DNA from: Juglans regia
Lineage: Eukaryota; Streptophyta; Magnoliopsida; Fagales; Juglandaceae
DNA length: 64,000 nt
Assembly (NCBI RefSeq): GCF_001411555.2
Contig: NC_049903.1
Coordinates: 26,486,270 to 26,550,269, forward strand
Direction of reading: 5' to 3'
Shown here in pieces: positions 11,935 to 21,472 of this stretch. The translations under genes were made by a program, and so were the position numbers. Position 1 is the first letter of the stretch, and every line of letters begins with the position of its first letter. Below the pieces are notes generated by a model. That model was not told the origin of the DNA and made no database searches. It was given only the letters and a program-made list of their open reading frames with translations.

Positions 11935-12150
11935 GCAACAATAGTTTGAGTGGTTGAACTTGGTGTTGGGAGAAGTAAGGGATATGATGGATCGTTAAGA
12001 AGTAGTTATTAGAAATCTGCAAGGTATGAGAGGTAGGAGGCGACGTGAGCCTATTAGTGAGAATAGGTATGAGAATGAAGAGTATGGTGAGTCTCTTGTT
12101 GTCAGGCATACTCTCAATCCACAAATTAAGATAGATGATATATAGCAGCA
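11935..12150 (+). pseudogene. Gypsy-T gag scrap
   Basis: A short stretch with stops translating to an arginine-rich phrase (VIRNLQGMRGRRRREPIS) and an acidic follow-on. This fits the region between capsid and protease of plant gypsy polyproteins. Most of gag is missing. Confidence 0.5.
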
Positions 12151-12174
12151 AAGCGAGAAAAGTTCTCATACTAG

Positions 12175-12590
12175 ATACCACATCAACAACAAGGTATGTA
12201 GTATGTTGATTGATGTGAGGAGTTGCATTAATTTGGCTAGCACTACTTTAATTGAGAAATTGAATTTACCTACCTTGAAACACCCTAGACCATACAAATT
12301 GCAATGGTTGAGTGATTGTGGGGAGGTTAGGGTAAATAAGCAAGTGCTAGTTTCTTTTTCAATTAGAAAATACCAGGATATGGTGCTTTGTGATGTAATG
12401 CCTATGCATGCTGGCCATATTTGTTGGGAAAGCCGTGGCAGTAAGATAGGAAGGTGATCCATGATGGGTTAAGGAACATGTACAGTTTTGAAAAGGATGG
12501 AAAAATAATCAAACTTGCTCCTTTAACTCCAACACAGATCCATGAGGACCAACCAGAGCTGAAAAGTGAGATTGATAAAAAAAAAAAAAA
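12175..12590 (+). pseudogene. Gypsy-T aspartic protease region, broken
   Basis: The frame starting near 12184 gives VCSMLIDVRSCINLAS, then LNLPTLKHPRPYKLQWL and VLVSFSIRKY. This is the retropepsin-like domain of plant gypsy polyproteins. The catalytic triad position reads D-V-R where Asp-Gly/Ser-Gly is usual, so the active site is lost. A stop and frameshift near 12457 separate it from the IKLAPLTPTQ linker. Retropepsin processes the gag-pol polyprotein; this copy cannot. Confidence 0.75.
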
Positions 12591-12599
12591 AGAGGGAGT

Positions 12600-12760
12600 A
12601 AAAGTGAGGATGAATGTTTGCGGGAGTATCATTTGTCTTTCATTGAGTTTGCATATAATTGGAGTGTCATTTTGGTGTAAATAAGACTTTAGATGTGTTT
12701 CATGAACATTTGTGGGAGTATTGTTTGCCATTCATTGAGTTTACATATAATTGGAGTGTT
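12600..12760 (+). repeat. Imperfect duplication at the pol deletion point
   Basis: About 48 bp at 12621-12668 (GGGAGTAT..TTTG....TTCATTGAGTTT) recur at 12714-12761 with a few differences. The unit encodes the integrase phrase PFIEFTYN. The duplication lies where RT and RNase H should be and probably marks the deletion or rearrangement. Confidence 0.7.
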
Positions 12761-13242
12761 CATGCTACTACTAAATTTTCACCTTTTGAAATTTTTTATA
12801 GACTTAATCCATTTACTCCTTTAGATTTAATACATTTACCTGTTGATGACAAAAGTATATTGGACGGACTTTTCTAAATTCTTGAACAAATTATTGACAA
12901 TGCATATAAAGTGGACCTTCTAGGTAAGTATCATATTTATGTTATTTTCAATGTTACTAACATTTTTCCCTTTGATGCAAGGGAGATTCAAGGTCGAATC
13001 CTTTTGAGGAGAGGGAGAATGATAGGCACCAAGATGAACCTAGTCTTAAAGATCTTTTGCAAGTTCCAGATGGGCCAATTATAAGGTCAAGAGCCAAGAA
13101 GATGAAGGAAGCAATGCAAGGATTTGTGCAATCCAGTTGGGACGAGTCTAGCAAGAGCCGAATATTCAAGATCGGCTTTAGAGAAGGCGATCCAGTGATC
13201 ATCCACGTGATACAAGCTATGGAAGAGTGCAACATAAATTAG
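12660..13242 (+). pseudogene. Gypsy-T integrase C-terminus, running into the 3' LTR
   Basis: Translation gives the end of the integrase core (LPFIEFTYN, then TTKFSPFEIFYRLNP, then LDLIHLPV), a stop near 12877, and a C-terminal tail VDLLGKYHIYVIFNVT. The frame F-E-E-R-E-N-D-R-H continues through the polypurine tract and across the LTR boundary at 13020. It ends with IIRSRAKKMKEAMQ and EECNIN plus stop at 13240-13242, so about 74 codons of the polyprotein lie inside the LTR. The R-S-R-A-K-K phrase is common at plant gypsy polyprotein ends. Confidence 0.75.
13006..13019 (+). promoter_or_regulatory. Gypsy-T polypurine tract
   Basis: GAGGAGAGGGAGAA directly before the LTR start; it is also translated. 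Confidence 0.8.
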
Positions 13243-13697
13243 GACATATTATTATATTTATGTGATTGAAGGCCTTGGACTTGTTTATTTAATTAAACGA
13301 GCTTATTTTATTAGCTATAGAAATTAGCCTAGAATAATTGAGCTTGAAGATACTTGGCCCACATCCATCTTATTTCTTATGAACTAAGGTTTTTGGGAAG
13401 GCCTTGTATTTTTGCCAATGGCTTATTTAGAAAGTTACTTTTTAGGAACTAGGGTTTAAAGAGGTGTTGTAGGCGCGGTACTGTAGCCGTGGCACTATTC
13501 ATCCAGGGGTATTTTTGGAAGAAAGGGTTTTATTTTGACTAGGGTTTTAATTAGATTTTGGTTTAAATACTCTTTGTAGTCTCATTCTAAGAAGTTTTAT
13601 GAAATTTGATAAATTTATTCATTGTAAGTTGAGTTTATCTCTCTTTGTTCTTGATTAAACTTTTGAACTTATCAAAGGTAAATTACAACATTTGTAG

Positions 13698-14057
13698 TAA
13701 GGCTGTTCATCAAGGCCGGTTTTTTTTCCGACCCGGTCTGGAACCCGGATAACAGGTACAGGTTCCGGCCCAAGACATACCCGGGCCGGTACCCGCATGA
13801 TTAAAACCAGTTTAATCTGGCCCGGGTACCAGATTTTAAATCCGGAATCCGGATCTAAACCCAGTACCCGAGTTTTGTTTTTAAACCTACGTATCAAAAC
13901 AAATATGACTCCTTCAGATAGATCTCTCTCTCTCTCTGTAACTTGAGCCGATGTCCTCTCTCACTCTCACGCCGAAACCCTAGCCTCCTCTGCCTTCATC
14001 ACCTCCATCACTCCGTCGTCTCCATCTCTCACTCTCTCTCACGTCGTTGTCTTCATC

Positions 14058-14114
<57 letters not shown>

Positions 14115-15753
14115 GTCGTCATCAGGGTCCCATTCCGCGACCAGGTGAGGGAAATTTCAGTATTTACTATCATGGGTTTGAGTTTTGGACTGTTAAGTGC
14201 CGAAACCCTAGCCTTCCTCTACCGAGTCCCGAAACCCTAATACTCTTAGATCTACTCTTAGATCTAAGATGTGGCTTTGAGTTGTTTTTGCTTTTTTTTT
14301 TTTCAAGATCTACTCTTAGATCTAATCCCATAATTTGCATTATATTTTCTATTTATTTGTAGATCTTAGAATCCTTGATGTGCTCTGATATCTAGGTTGT
14401 TTTTTGACTCGTGGAGATCTGGTATATGACTTTGATGTTCTTAGAAAATCAGTTTCTTACATTATTTCGTGGAGATCTGCTTTTCAAACAAAAAAACATA
14501 GTTTAAGAACATAATAATATGGGTTTTTTTTAGGGTTTTCAGTGCTAGCATTTTTCTGGTTGAATAAAGTATCTCCTTCACATGGGTGCTTGTTCTGTTT
14601 TTTGAATTTACAAGTGTTAGATATATATTTGGTTGGTTTGCCACACTTCTGGTTGTGGATTACACATCATATGTTTGATAAAATGGTTGGGGCTTCTCAT
14701 AAAATGCATTGAGCAGGTGATTTTTGAGGTATGCATGCATGTCTATGTCTAGGCCGATTGATTTGCTATAAACAGGGGTCTGTTTGATTCTATCCCTCCA
14801 CGAGTCATTAATTAGTTGATTGCTAGCTACATTCTAGAAGGATTAATTATACATCATCCCTAATTTCTCGCATACACAGTAATATTGTGGAATATTATGA
14901 GTAATTTTGGACTATATATTTTTTCTCTAACATAAATTTATGAACAAGTCAACAACAAAGCCGACTATGAGATAGCATATTTTTGTTTGTGCTTTTTTTT
15001 TTTTTTGGCTCAAAGGTAAACACATGAAGGCAGAAGATTTCATATTGCTTAAGCCTTTTGCTTTGTTTTTCTCCCTGGGAATCTTTTAAGGGTGGATTGA
15101 GATGGAGTTTGTGGGATGTTGTGGGGTTACAAGCTATTTATCTAATTGATTTCCATGTCTTTTGCTTTATATATATATATTAATGTGCAAGGGGATGCCG
15201 TGGCATGCCTCTGGTTTCTAGAAGCTCGACATGTTATGGAATTGTAATAGAAGCTCTACTAGGAAGGTGAGCAGTGAAGGAGATCTGGCACCAAGTATTC
15301 CAGAAGCTCTTCCTGATTAAACTGATGATGATCAATCATAGCTTGTAATTTTACGTTTTGTAATATAATGTATAAAATATCAAATAATGTAATATGCAGT
15401 AGTGAGTTGCATCATATGTTGCATGCATTTTATATGATAAATATTGAATTTCTTTTTTTTGGATGCATTTAGTTAAAAAGATAATTAGTTTTACATATAA
15501 AAAATATGTTTTTCAAAATTTTTTCTTGAAAAAATTGTAATAGAATATAGGCTTCTAGATTTAAAGAAGAAAAAAGTACCCGGGTACAACCCGGAACCCA
15601 GATTTCCGGGTTGTAAAAACCCGAGTGCATCCGAGTTCCAGCCTGGGTCATAACCCGGGTATATCCGGTCTAGAACCTGGCCCAGGTTTGAAGTCCGGGT
15701 TCCAAGCCAGGTATACCCAGATACCCGATCTAAAACCTAGATGAACAGTCCTA
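13698..15753. mobile_element. hAT-type non-autonomous DNA transposon
   Basis: Terminal inverted repeats TAAGGCTGTTCATC (left) and TAGGACTGTTCATC (right, complement), flanked by an 8-bp duplication ATTTGTAG (13690-13697) and ATTTGTGG (15754-15761). The 5' LTR of the host gypsy keeps the unoccupied site. Both subterminal regions (13710-13870, 15580-15735) are packed with CCCGGGT/ACCCGGA words in both orientations, a layout typical of transposase-binding sites. The interior (13930-15560) holds a pyrimidine-rich, leader-like stretch with a CT microsatellite but no hAT transposase motif. Class is supported by the 8-bp duplication and TIRs. Confidence 0.9.
14058..14112 (+). repeat. (TC)n microsatellite
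   Basis: About 27 consecutive TC dinucleotides inside the hAT interior, preceded by 130 bp of looser CT-rich DNA. It creates a poly-Ser/Leu ORF (13943-14362) that is not a gene. Confidence 0.95.
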
Positions 15754-15917
15754 ATTTGTGGTGTTCCTCCTTATAATCTGGATTCTTAAGACAGGTTCTT
15801 GAAACGAGTTCTCAACTGGTCTAGGTTTTCCATCCATTGACTTGATTTTGGCTTTCTTAGGTGAGTTTTCAAATTGATTGTGGGTTCAAAGGATTCTGTT
15901 CCCACTGGTTCATATCT

Positions 15918-16119
15918 CCTTCCCCCTCAATGTGCAGATATTTTCTCAGCCTCTACTGATGAATACATCTCTAAGGTTCGTCTGCTCCTAACTGATTTTG
16001 TCGAACTCATTGATTAGGATCTCTCGCTCCACCATAACAGTACGAGCCCCGATCCGAGCAGTGTCCTTATTGGCTCCTTCCCTCCCCTGTTTCCTGGTAT
16101 GCAAAGAATGAGTCATATC
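15918..16119 (-). pseudogene. Putative plant transposon protein, N-terminal exon, broken
   Basis: On the minus strand a good acceptor (TTTTCTATTTTCAG) ends at 16120 and is followed by GAT and an ATG at 16116. The frame reads MTHSLHTRKQG and a basic/acidic stretch to EILINEFDKIS, with two stops, then runs into CTLRGKVYPSMV, whose end lies across the gypsy-T insertion at 10252. One reading frame across the insertion (after removing one CCTTC) shows that both pieces are one gene. I infer an untranslated first exon near 16780-16663 (see that entry). Confidence 0.55.
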
Positions 16120-16195
16120 CTGAAAATAGAAAAGAAAAAAAAATTATTAATACTATTGATGCATCTTTCGAATTAATTTTCAACTACTCTACATT

Positions 16196-16825
16196 AACGT
16201 TCGAACATAATATAACATATGTTTGAACGTTCAGATAAAATGTTCGCAAGTATGTGTTTAACGTTCAAACAGAACAAGTTACGTTTGAACGTATAATATA
16301 TACGTTCAAACGTTAAGAACATAACGAATAAGAATTTTGAAATGTGGTACATTCGAATGTTATGCCTTCCATGTTCAAACGTATGTGTTTACGTAGATTT
16401 ACGTTCGAATGTAAAATATACACATTCGAATCTGGAAGGCAAAATGACGAATATTTTGTAAGAGGACCATTGGCCAGCCATGTTCGAAAGTATCAGTTCA
16501 AGAAAATTTTTTACGGTGACCATTTGGCCAATGGCAACCTATAGTGGCCGGAAAATGGAGTTGAAAATCTAGCCACCACTAACGTTCGGTTTACACAAAA
16601 TCCTACTAAATCTTAAAAAAGAAAAAAAACTTGTAAAAGGACAAAAGATGGATGCCTACCTTTTTACGACAGTTGTGGTGGGATTTGACGGTGGCAGCGA
16701 CAGTTTAGTGGCGGCGTGCAACAGTAGAGAGATAACAGTAAGGGTCTGAAAATGACGTTTCTCATTTCAATTTTGGGCTTATATACACAAAATGTTCGAA
16801 GTCATTCCGAGTCACGTTCGAACGT
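16196..16825. repeat. Left array of 12-bp palindromic motif
   Basis: About 14 copies of variants of AYGTTCGAACRT (for example near 16198, 16219, 16261, 16281, 16302, 16348, 16371, 16401, 16421, 16480, 16792 and 16814), some spaced about 20 bp. Motif and style match the right array at 20790-21272. Likely transposase-binding subterminal repeats. Confidence 0.8.
16663..16790 (-). promoter_or_regulatory. Possible promoter and untranslated first exon on minus strand
   Basis: On the minus strand a TATATAAGCCC box (about 16775-16785) is followed by a non-coding, CT/GC-richer stretch and a donor-like GTAGGCATCC at about 16660. It could serve the transposon-protein pseudogene whose first coding exon begins at 16119, with the palindrome array inside the intron. 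Inference from signals only. Confidence 0.35.
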
Positions 16826-16849
16826 TTTGTGATTAAATTTTCAAAAATA

Positions 16850-17215
16850 TATTAATAATATATTATATTATTAATATATGTTATATATTATAATGTATAC
16901 TATAACATATAGCATACTATATCTAATATTATATTATAATATATATAGTATAGTATAGTATAGAATATATATATAGTATACCGTATATATATAGTATATT
17001 ATATATATAACATATATTATATATAGTTAATATATAATATAAAATATTATATTTTATAGTATATATTATAATTTTTTCTATATATATAGGATATAGTGTA
17101 TTATATAGATTATATATTTATATTCTATACTATATATATAGTATTATCTATACACTATATATAATGCTATATGCTATATATACTATATATAGTATATTGT
17201 TGTTGTTAGTTTTAT
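16850..17215. repeat. TA-rich low-complexity tract
   Basis: Almost pure A/T made of TATA, ATAGTATA and TATATTATA words. No coding content; it can form many hairpins. Confidence 0.9.
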
Positions 17216-18480
17216 TAATTATAGCCAAATGTCTATGTTATATATTGATTTGTTCCACATTTATTAAATATATAATGTTTTATTTCTAAATGTGGACATC
17301 ATATTAGTAATTTTAAATAAAGCAATTTATTAAGAATTTTAAAACATCTGAAATAGTGTTAATAATGTTGGATAAATTATTAAAGTATAAAGTAATGGAA
17401 TTAAATATTAATGAAACTATTATTTTATTATTAACTATAAGTATTAATATTAGTAACAACATTAACATTTTTAGTAATTTCAAATTTGTTAAAAATGTAA
17501 AAATTAATTCCCAATAATTGATATTAGATTTTAAGAATATATTATGTTCTTACTAATTTGTCTAAAATAACATTACATCAAACACATCAAGTGATTTAGT
17601 ATAAATATGTGATATTATTATTGAAATTCCCAAAGTATCCTTGTAACGCAGCGGAAATATCTACCAATCCACTCAACAAATTGGTTAGTCGTCAAGCATG
17701 CAATTAATTTGATAAACAATCAAATACATAAAATAAACGAAGTGCATAACACCAAAATTGATATCGAAGAGAGATAAAACACTAAAAAATTTTCAAGAGA
17801 ATTTTCTCACACTCAAGTTCCACTCTCTGAGATAAACAGTATAAAAATTCTCCAATGAATTTTCTCACCAAAATATGCACTGTAAAGTACTCTAAAAAAT
17901 ATCTAGATCTGAATCTTTACTGATCTTAATCAATAGGATCCCTTAAATAAACAATCTAAAAATCAATTCCAATTGCAGTAGGATTATGCTGACGGAACAA
18001 ATCTTATAGGAGTTTGATCTGCAGTAGGACTCTGTTGACGGAATGAGTTTGGTAGGAACTTGATCTGCAGTAGGATTCTGCTGATGGTTGCGAAGTCGTC
18101 TCCTGACGGAATGCTGACATTTCGCGATAACTCTTCACTGCAGTAACAGATTTCAGATCAACCTCTTCTCTAGATAAGTGCAGATTCTTTGGGACTCGAT
18201 TTTCCCACTTATAACTTATCTAAACAACCTCTAATACCTCTTAGATAAACTTAATATTGTTATAGATAAAATCATTAAATAATTTACATTCATCTAAAAT
18301 TACCAACTTAATGATAGGATAAACTCTATCATTTTAGTCACTTAATCCTATACAAACTTATCAACTTAGTCACCTAGTCCTAGCCAATCTTTTACATTTA
18401 CAATTATTAAATTCATAAAATTATTATTGTTATTTTTATTAATTATACTGTTTTGGCCATTAGCAAACTTTAATTCTCAA
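17216..18480. other. AT-rich non-coding DNA, possible LTR remnant
   Basis: No reading frame. TGTAACGCAGCGGAAAT at 17642 resembles the terminus of minus-oriented plant LTR elements and is preceded by a weak GTATCC primer-site-like word. A second boundary was not found, so the element is not established. Confidence 0.3.
17973..18112. repeat. Three tandem ~46-bp units
   Basis: GCAGTAGGAYTMTGYTGAYGG starts near 17975, 18021 and 18067, spaced 46-47 bp, with diverged spacers containing GTTTGATCT or ACTTGATCT. Confidence 0.75.
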
Positions 18481-18850
18481 TTAGCTGTCTAATATTAATA
18501 TTAATATTACTATATAGTATATAATACTAATATACTAATATATAGTATTACTATATAGTATAGTAATTATATAGTAATGCTATTAGTATATAACATATAA
18601 TTTAGATTATTTGTATTGGTATATATATTAGTATTAGTTATAGCTATATAATATATTAGACTATATAATAGTATTAATATTATACTATTAGTATAGTTAT
18701 ATATTAGTATTAGTTATAAACTTAAAGTGATTTAGTATAACTATAATGTATATTAGACTATTAGTATTAGCTATAAACTTACATATTAGTATAGCTATAA
18801 TATATTAGACTATATAATAGTATTAATATTATACTATTAATATAAATATG
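18481..18850. repeat. TA-rich low-complexity tract with tandem words
   Basis: Repeats of TATTAGTATAG and TATATAATAGTATTAATATTATACTATTA; the last word occurs at about 18661 and again at about 18811. No coding content. Confidence 0.85.
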
Positions 18851-19191
18851 AAACAGGAACGAGTGTAGATTACAAGAATAGTGGAAATGAAGATGAAACT
18901 CTTATTGTAGAGACCTACTAGGAAGATGAAGAGGGTATTAACTTGTTTGTTGACCTCAGTGCACTCGAGTTGCTACCCTTATGTAGAGATGACATCTCAC
19001 CCATCCATCTCAACCTATCCGTATTAAATGATCATTCAATTCAAGTAAGTGAGGAAGAAAAAGAAAATGATGAAGAAGAATCCAGGAAGAAAGTGGATGA
19101 GGACGAAGAAGAGGTTGATGATGATGACGAAAATGTTATTGAGGGAGATTCTGAAACAAGCATGGAAAATACATCCGAAGATGAAGAATAA
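18850..19191 (+). pseudogene. CACTA transposase C-terminus-like exon
   Basis: The open frame after a stop at about 18920 reads LFVDLSALELLPLCRDDISP, then a very acidic Glu/Asp tail (EEEVDDDDENVIEGDSE) ending at 19191. The pattern fits the end of the large CACTA transposase (transposase_21 type) as I know it, and its position upstream of the second gene fits. An in-frame stop (ETY-stop-EDEE) and absence of the main catalytic region show that it is a remnant. Confidence 0.5.
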
Positions 19192-19290
19192 AAGTACTAA
19201 ATATTTTATTTATATAGGTGACTATAGAATATTATACCTTTCATAATTTATTCTAATTAATTTTTTTGATATAATTAATTATTTTCAAGG

Positions 19291-20690
19291 ATGCCGCCAA
19301 AACGACAACGAAGAAATGTGCCTCCTCTGCCAAATCCAACTCCCGAACCCATTGAGGACTCCCCACTCGAGGAATCCGCTCTTGAAGATCAAGTTAACAT
19401 GCAAGAGAACGTCAGCCAGTCGACACCTATCAGTAAGGAAATGTCGTTGATAATTAATTATATAATTAATACTTTTGTCTCAATAAGTATATAACTATAA
19501 TTATACTATTATCTATTAGTTCATTCATCCGCTCATCACAGTCATGGCTATACACGTGGCATCTTTCTTGAGAAACATATAAGGCACGAAAAATGTAAGG
19601 TCACAATTCTTGATAATTTCACTTCAAGAAGTTTGAGACGTTGGAAGAGGCTGTGAAGTCCCCTTTCCAACAGATGAAGTTAAACGATTGGAGAAAGTGT
19701 TGTGATCTTTTCGGAACTCCAAATTATCAGGTATTCTATATTTATATCCTTTAATTATTTACATTTATATTCATTCTATATATTATATGTATATATATTA
19801 CAGTTAGCATTCTTAATTAATTTTGTAGCACTTAAGTTCTATAAATGCACAGAATAGATCCACTCTAACTATCCACCATCATGTCGATACAAGGTAATTC
19901 TACCGTCTTGCTGAAAAAATAGTAATTAAAAAATTATAGAATTCATTTATTTTTCTAATATTCTTTTATTTAAGTACTAACATTATCTTTTTAAAATTGC
20001 TAATGTCGCTTTGTTAGAAACGTAATGATTGTGAAAAATTTTCCCTCATTCATATCTATGTTGCTGCTCACACTAATGAGCGTAGTGAGTAGATGAATCC
20101 TGCCACTGCAAATAATTTGTAAGCGATGTTAGTTTTGTTAAATAAATTACGCAACATGTGAATAATTTATTTTTTATTTGTATTTCTTTTAATACGTTAC
20201 TTATTGTGTGTTTTCTTTCAAATTGCAGGAAAAAATTATGGAGATGCAGTCAGTTTCTAGAGAATCCTCTCCTAGTGACATAGATTTATTCACGCAAATG
20301 CTCAGGCCCACCTTTAGTATGGCAAGAGGTTTGGAACGATCGTTCAAGCATTTCGGTTTATCCTCCTCAACCTCATCAACTTCAAAAATAAATAATCTTA
20401 CCAAAACTTTAGAATCTGCATGGCGCGAGAACGAGTATATGAAGTCAAGACAGTAAGAGTTAGAGTCTCTCTTAAAAGTGACAATCTCATTTAGAGACGA
20501 GTTTGTAGGACCAACAGAGAGACCAGGAGGAAAGAATATGCAGTCAAGTCCAAGAGTAAGTGCAGTGGGAAATGATGGTGCAAATGAAGCGTGTTATGTC
20601 ATTACAACAAAATCGCGATGGGTGAGGAAAGAAGAACACTTGAATTTTATCAATTTTATTAGTTTATATAACTTTTAATATCTAATTTTG
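19291..20690 (+). pseudogene. CACTA second gene (transposase_24-like), broken exons
   Basis: First exon from ATG 19291: MPPKRQRRNVPPLPNPTP, a basic start with Pro-rich follow-on, running to about 19430. Later pieces include IHIYVAAHTNERSE (near 20050-20090), which resembles the ELFV.THT..DG block of the plant Ptta/En/Spm transposase family, then KIMEMQSVSRESSPSDIDLFTQMLRPTFSMARGL... (20208-20456) with a DxFTQ.LR block, and a C-terminal helix-like region. Introns separate the pieces, and the frame breaks near 20093 and 20455. Family assignment is by motif memory and moderate. Confidence 0.55.
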
Positions 20691-20789
20691 AAACTTTATA
20701 AGATATTGTTAGTTGTTAAGTGATGGTGTGTAATATGATACAATTTGTATATTTTTTTAATTTTATGAAATTAGCATTTCTAATCTGTA

Positions 20790-21272
20790 TGTTTGAATGT
20801 AAATAAAAAATGTTCGAACATTGGTTTAAGTACATTCACATTCGAACCAATGTTCTAACATAATTATACAAAATTATAACATAACGTATGACTCGACGTT
20901 CAAACGTACTCACCCTCAAATGAACAAAACGTTCAAATGTTTAAACGATAAACATTCAAACAATCCTCTGAACGTACCATTTGTATTCGAACGCTTCTTC
21001 GTTAACATTCGAACTAACGTCCAAACGTTACACCCGTTACATTCGAACATTGGTCCGTTAACATTCAAACGTTTATTGCAGTTAACATTCGGACGTATAA
21101 AACATTCAAATGTAAATATGATACGTTCGAATCATAATCAACAAACGTCAACTTCTGTCATTCGAATGCCAATTAGTCAGGTTGACGTTCGAATATTTGA
21201 TTGGACGTCCGAACGTTACTTTCTGTGACAGATCTCAATCGTCACAAAAAAGGAAATGTTCGAACGTTACAC
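20790..21272. repeat. Right array of 12-bp palindromic motif
   Basis: About 20 copies of variants of AYRTTCGAACGT (near 20808, 20837, 20896, 20929, 21003, 21040, 21060, 21123, 21184, 21205, 21256 and others), just inside the terminal hairpin block. This is the position expected for CACTA subterminal protein-binding sites. Confidence 0.85.
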
Positions 21273-21472
21273 CAGACGGAACACCTCCAACTATCACTAA
21301 AAATATTTTTAATGACGGTTCAAAAGCAAACCGTCACCAATTGTTTTCTATGATTCACATTAGGTGACGATCGTGGTGACAATTTCAAACCGTCACCAAA
21401 TATCTTTAGTGACGTTTTGATTATTTTTTGTGATAGCTTCCTCTATCACAAAAGATAAATTGTGTTGTAGTG
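21273..21472. repeat. CACTA right terminal hairpin block and inverted-repeat end
   Basis: A series of short inverted repeats: GACGGTTCAAAAG..CAAACCGTC, GGTGACGATC..GGTGACA..AAACCGTCACC, and TTTTGTGATAG-CTTCCT-CTATCACAAAA (the last is a perfect 11-bp stem). It ends GTTGTAGTG at 21472. Confidence 0.85.

Larger units (their letters stand above)
10253..15917 (+). mobile_element. Gypsy-T: defective Ty3/gypsy element
   Basis: LTRs start TGATRGGCACCAAG. The 5-bp target duplication CCTTC is perfect (10248-10252 and 15918-15922). A weak initiator-Met primer site follows the 5' LTR and a polypurine tract precedes the 3' LTR. The internal region keeps a gag scrap, most of the protease and the end of integrase, but RT and RNase H are gone, deleted between about 12600 and 12660. 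It is inserted in the putative transposon-protein gene and carries a hAT element in its 3' LTR. A third LTR of this family lies at 51327-52143. Confidence 0.92.
13020..15917 (+). repeat. Gypsy-T 3' LTR, interrupted by a hAT element
   Basis: TGATAGGCACC to CATATCT. Without the 2056-bp hAT and its 8-bp duplication it is about 834 bp, comparable to the 858-bp 5' LTR. The terminal CA has mutated to CT. The perfect CCTTC duplication follows. Confidence 0.9.
16120..21472 (+). mobile_element. CACTA (En/Spm-like) element, defective, left end not found
   Basis: The right end is clear: complementary strand CACTACAACACAATTTATC at 21472, a classic CACTA start, followed by AAT as the possible 3-bp duplication. 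Inside it are a 200-bp block of TGACGGTTT/AAACCGTCA hairpins, an array of ACGTTCGAACGT-like palindromes (20790-21272), then plus-strand coding remnants (18850-20690). A second palindrome array lies at 16196-16825. No CACTACAA sequence with an AAT flank is visible on the left, so that boundary is provisional: the left terminus is deleted, or the element also included the transposon-protein gene at 9976-16119. Confidence 0.7.

Noticed and set aside
13943..14362. 139-codon plus ORF with Ser-Leu repeats
   Set aside because: Produced by the (TC)n microsatellite in the hAT interior.
16344..16544. 66-codon plus ORF within the palindrome array
   Set aside because: Arises from ACGTTCGAACGT repeats; no domain.
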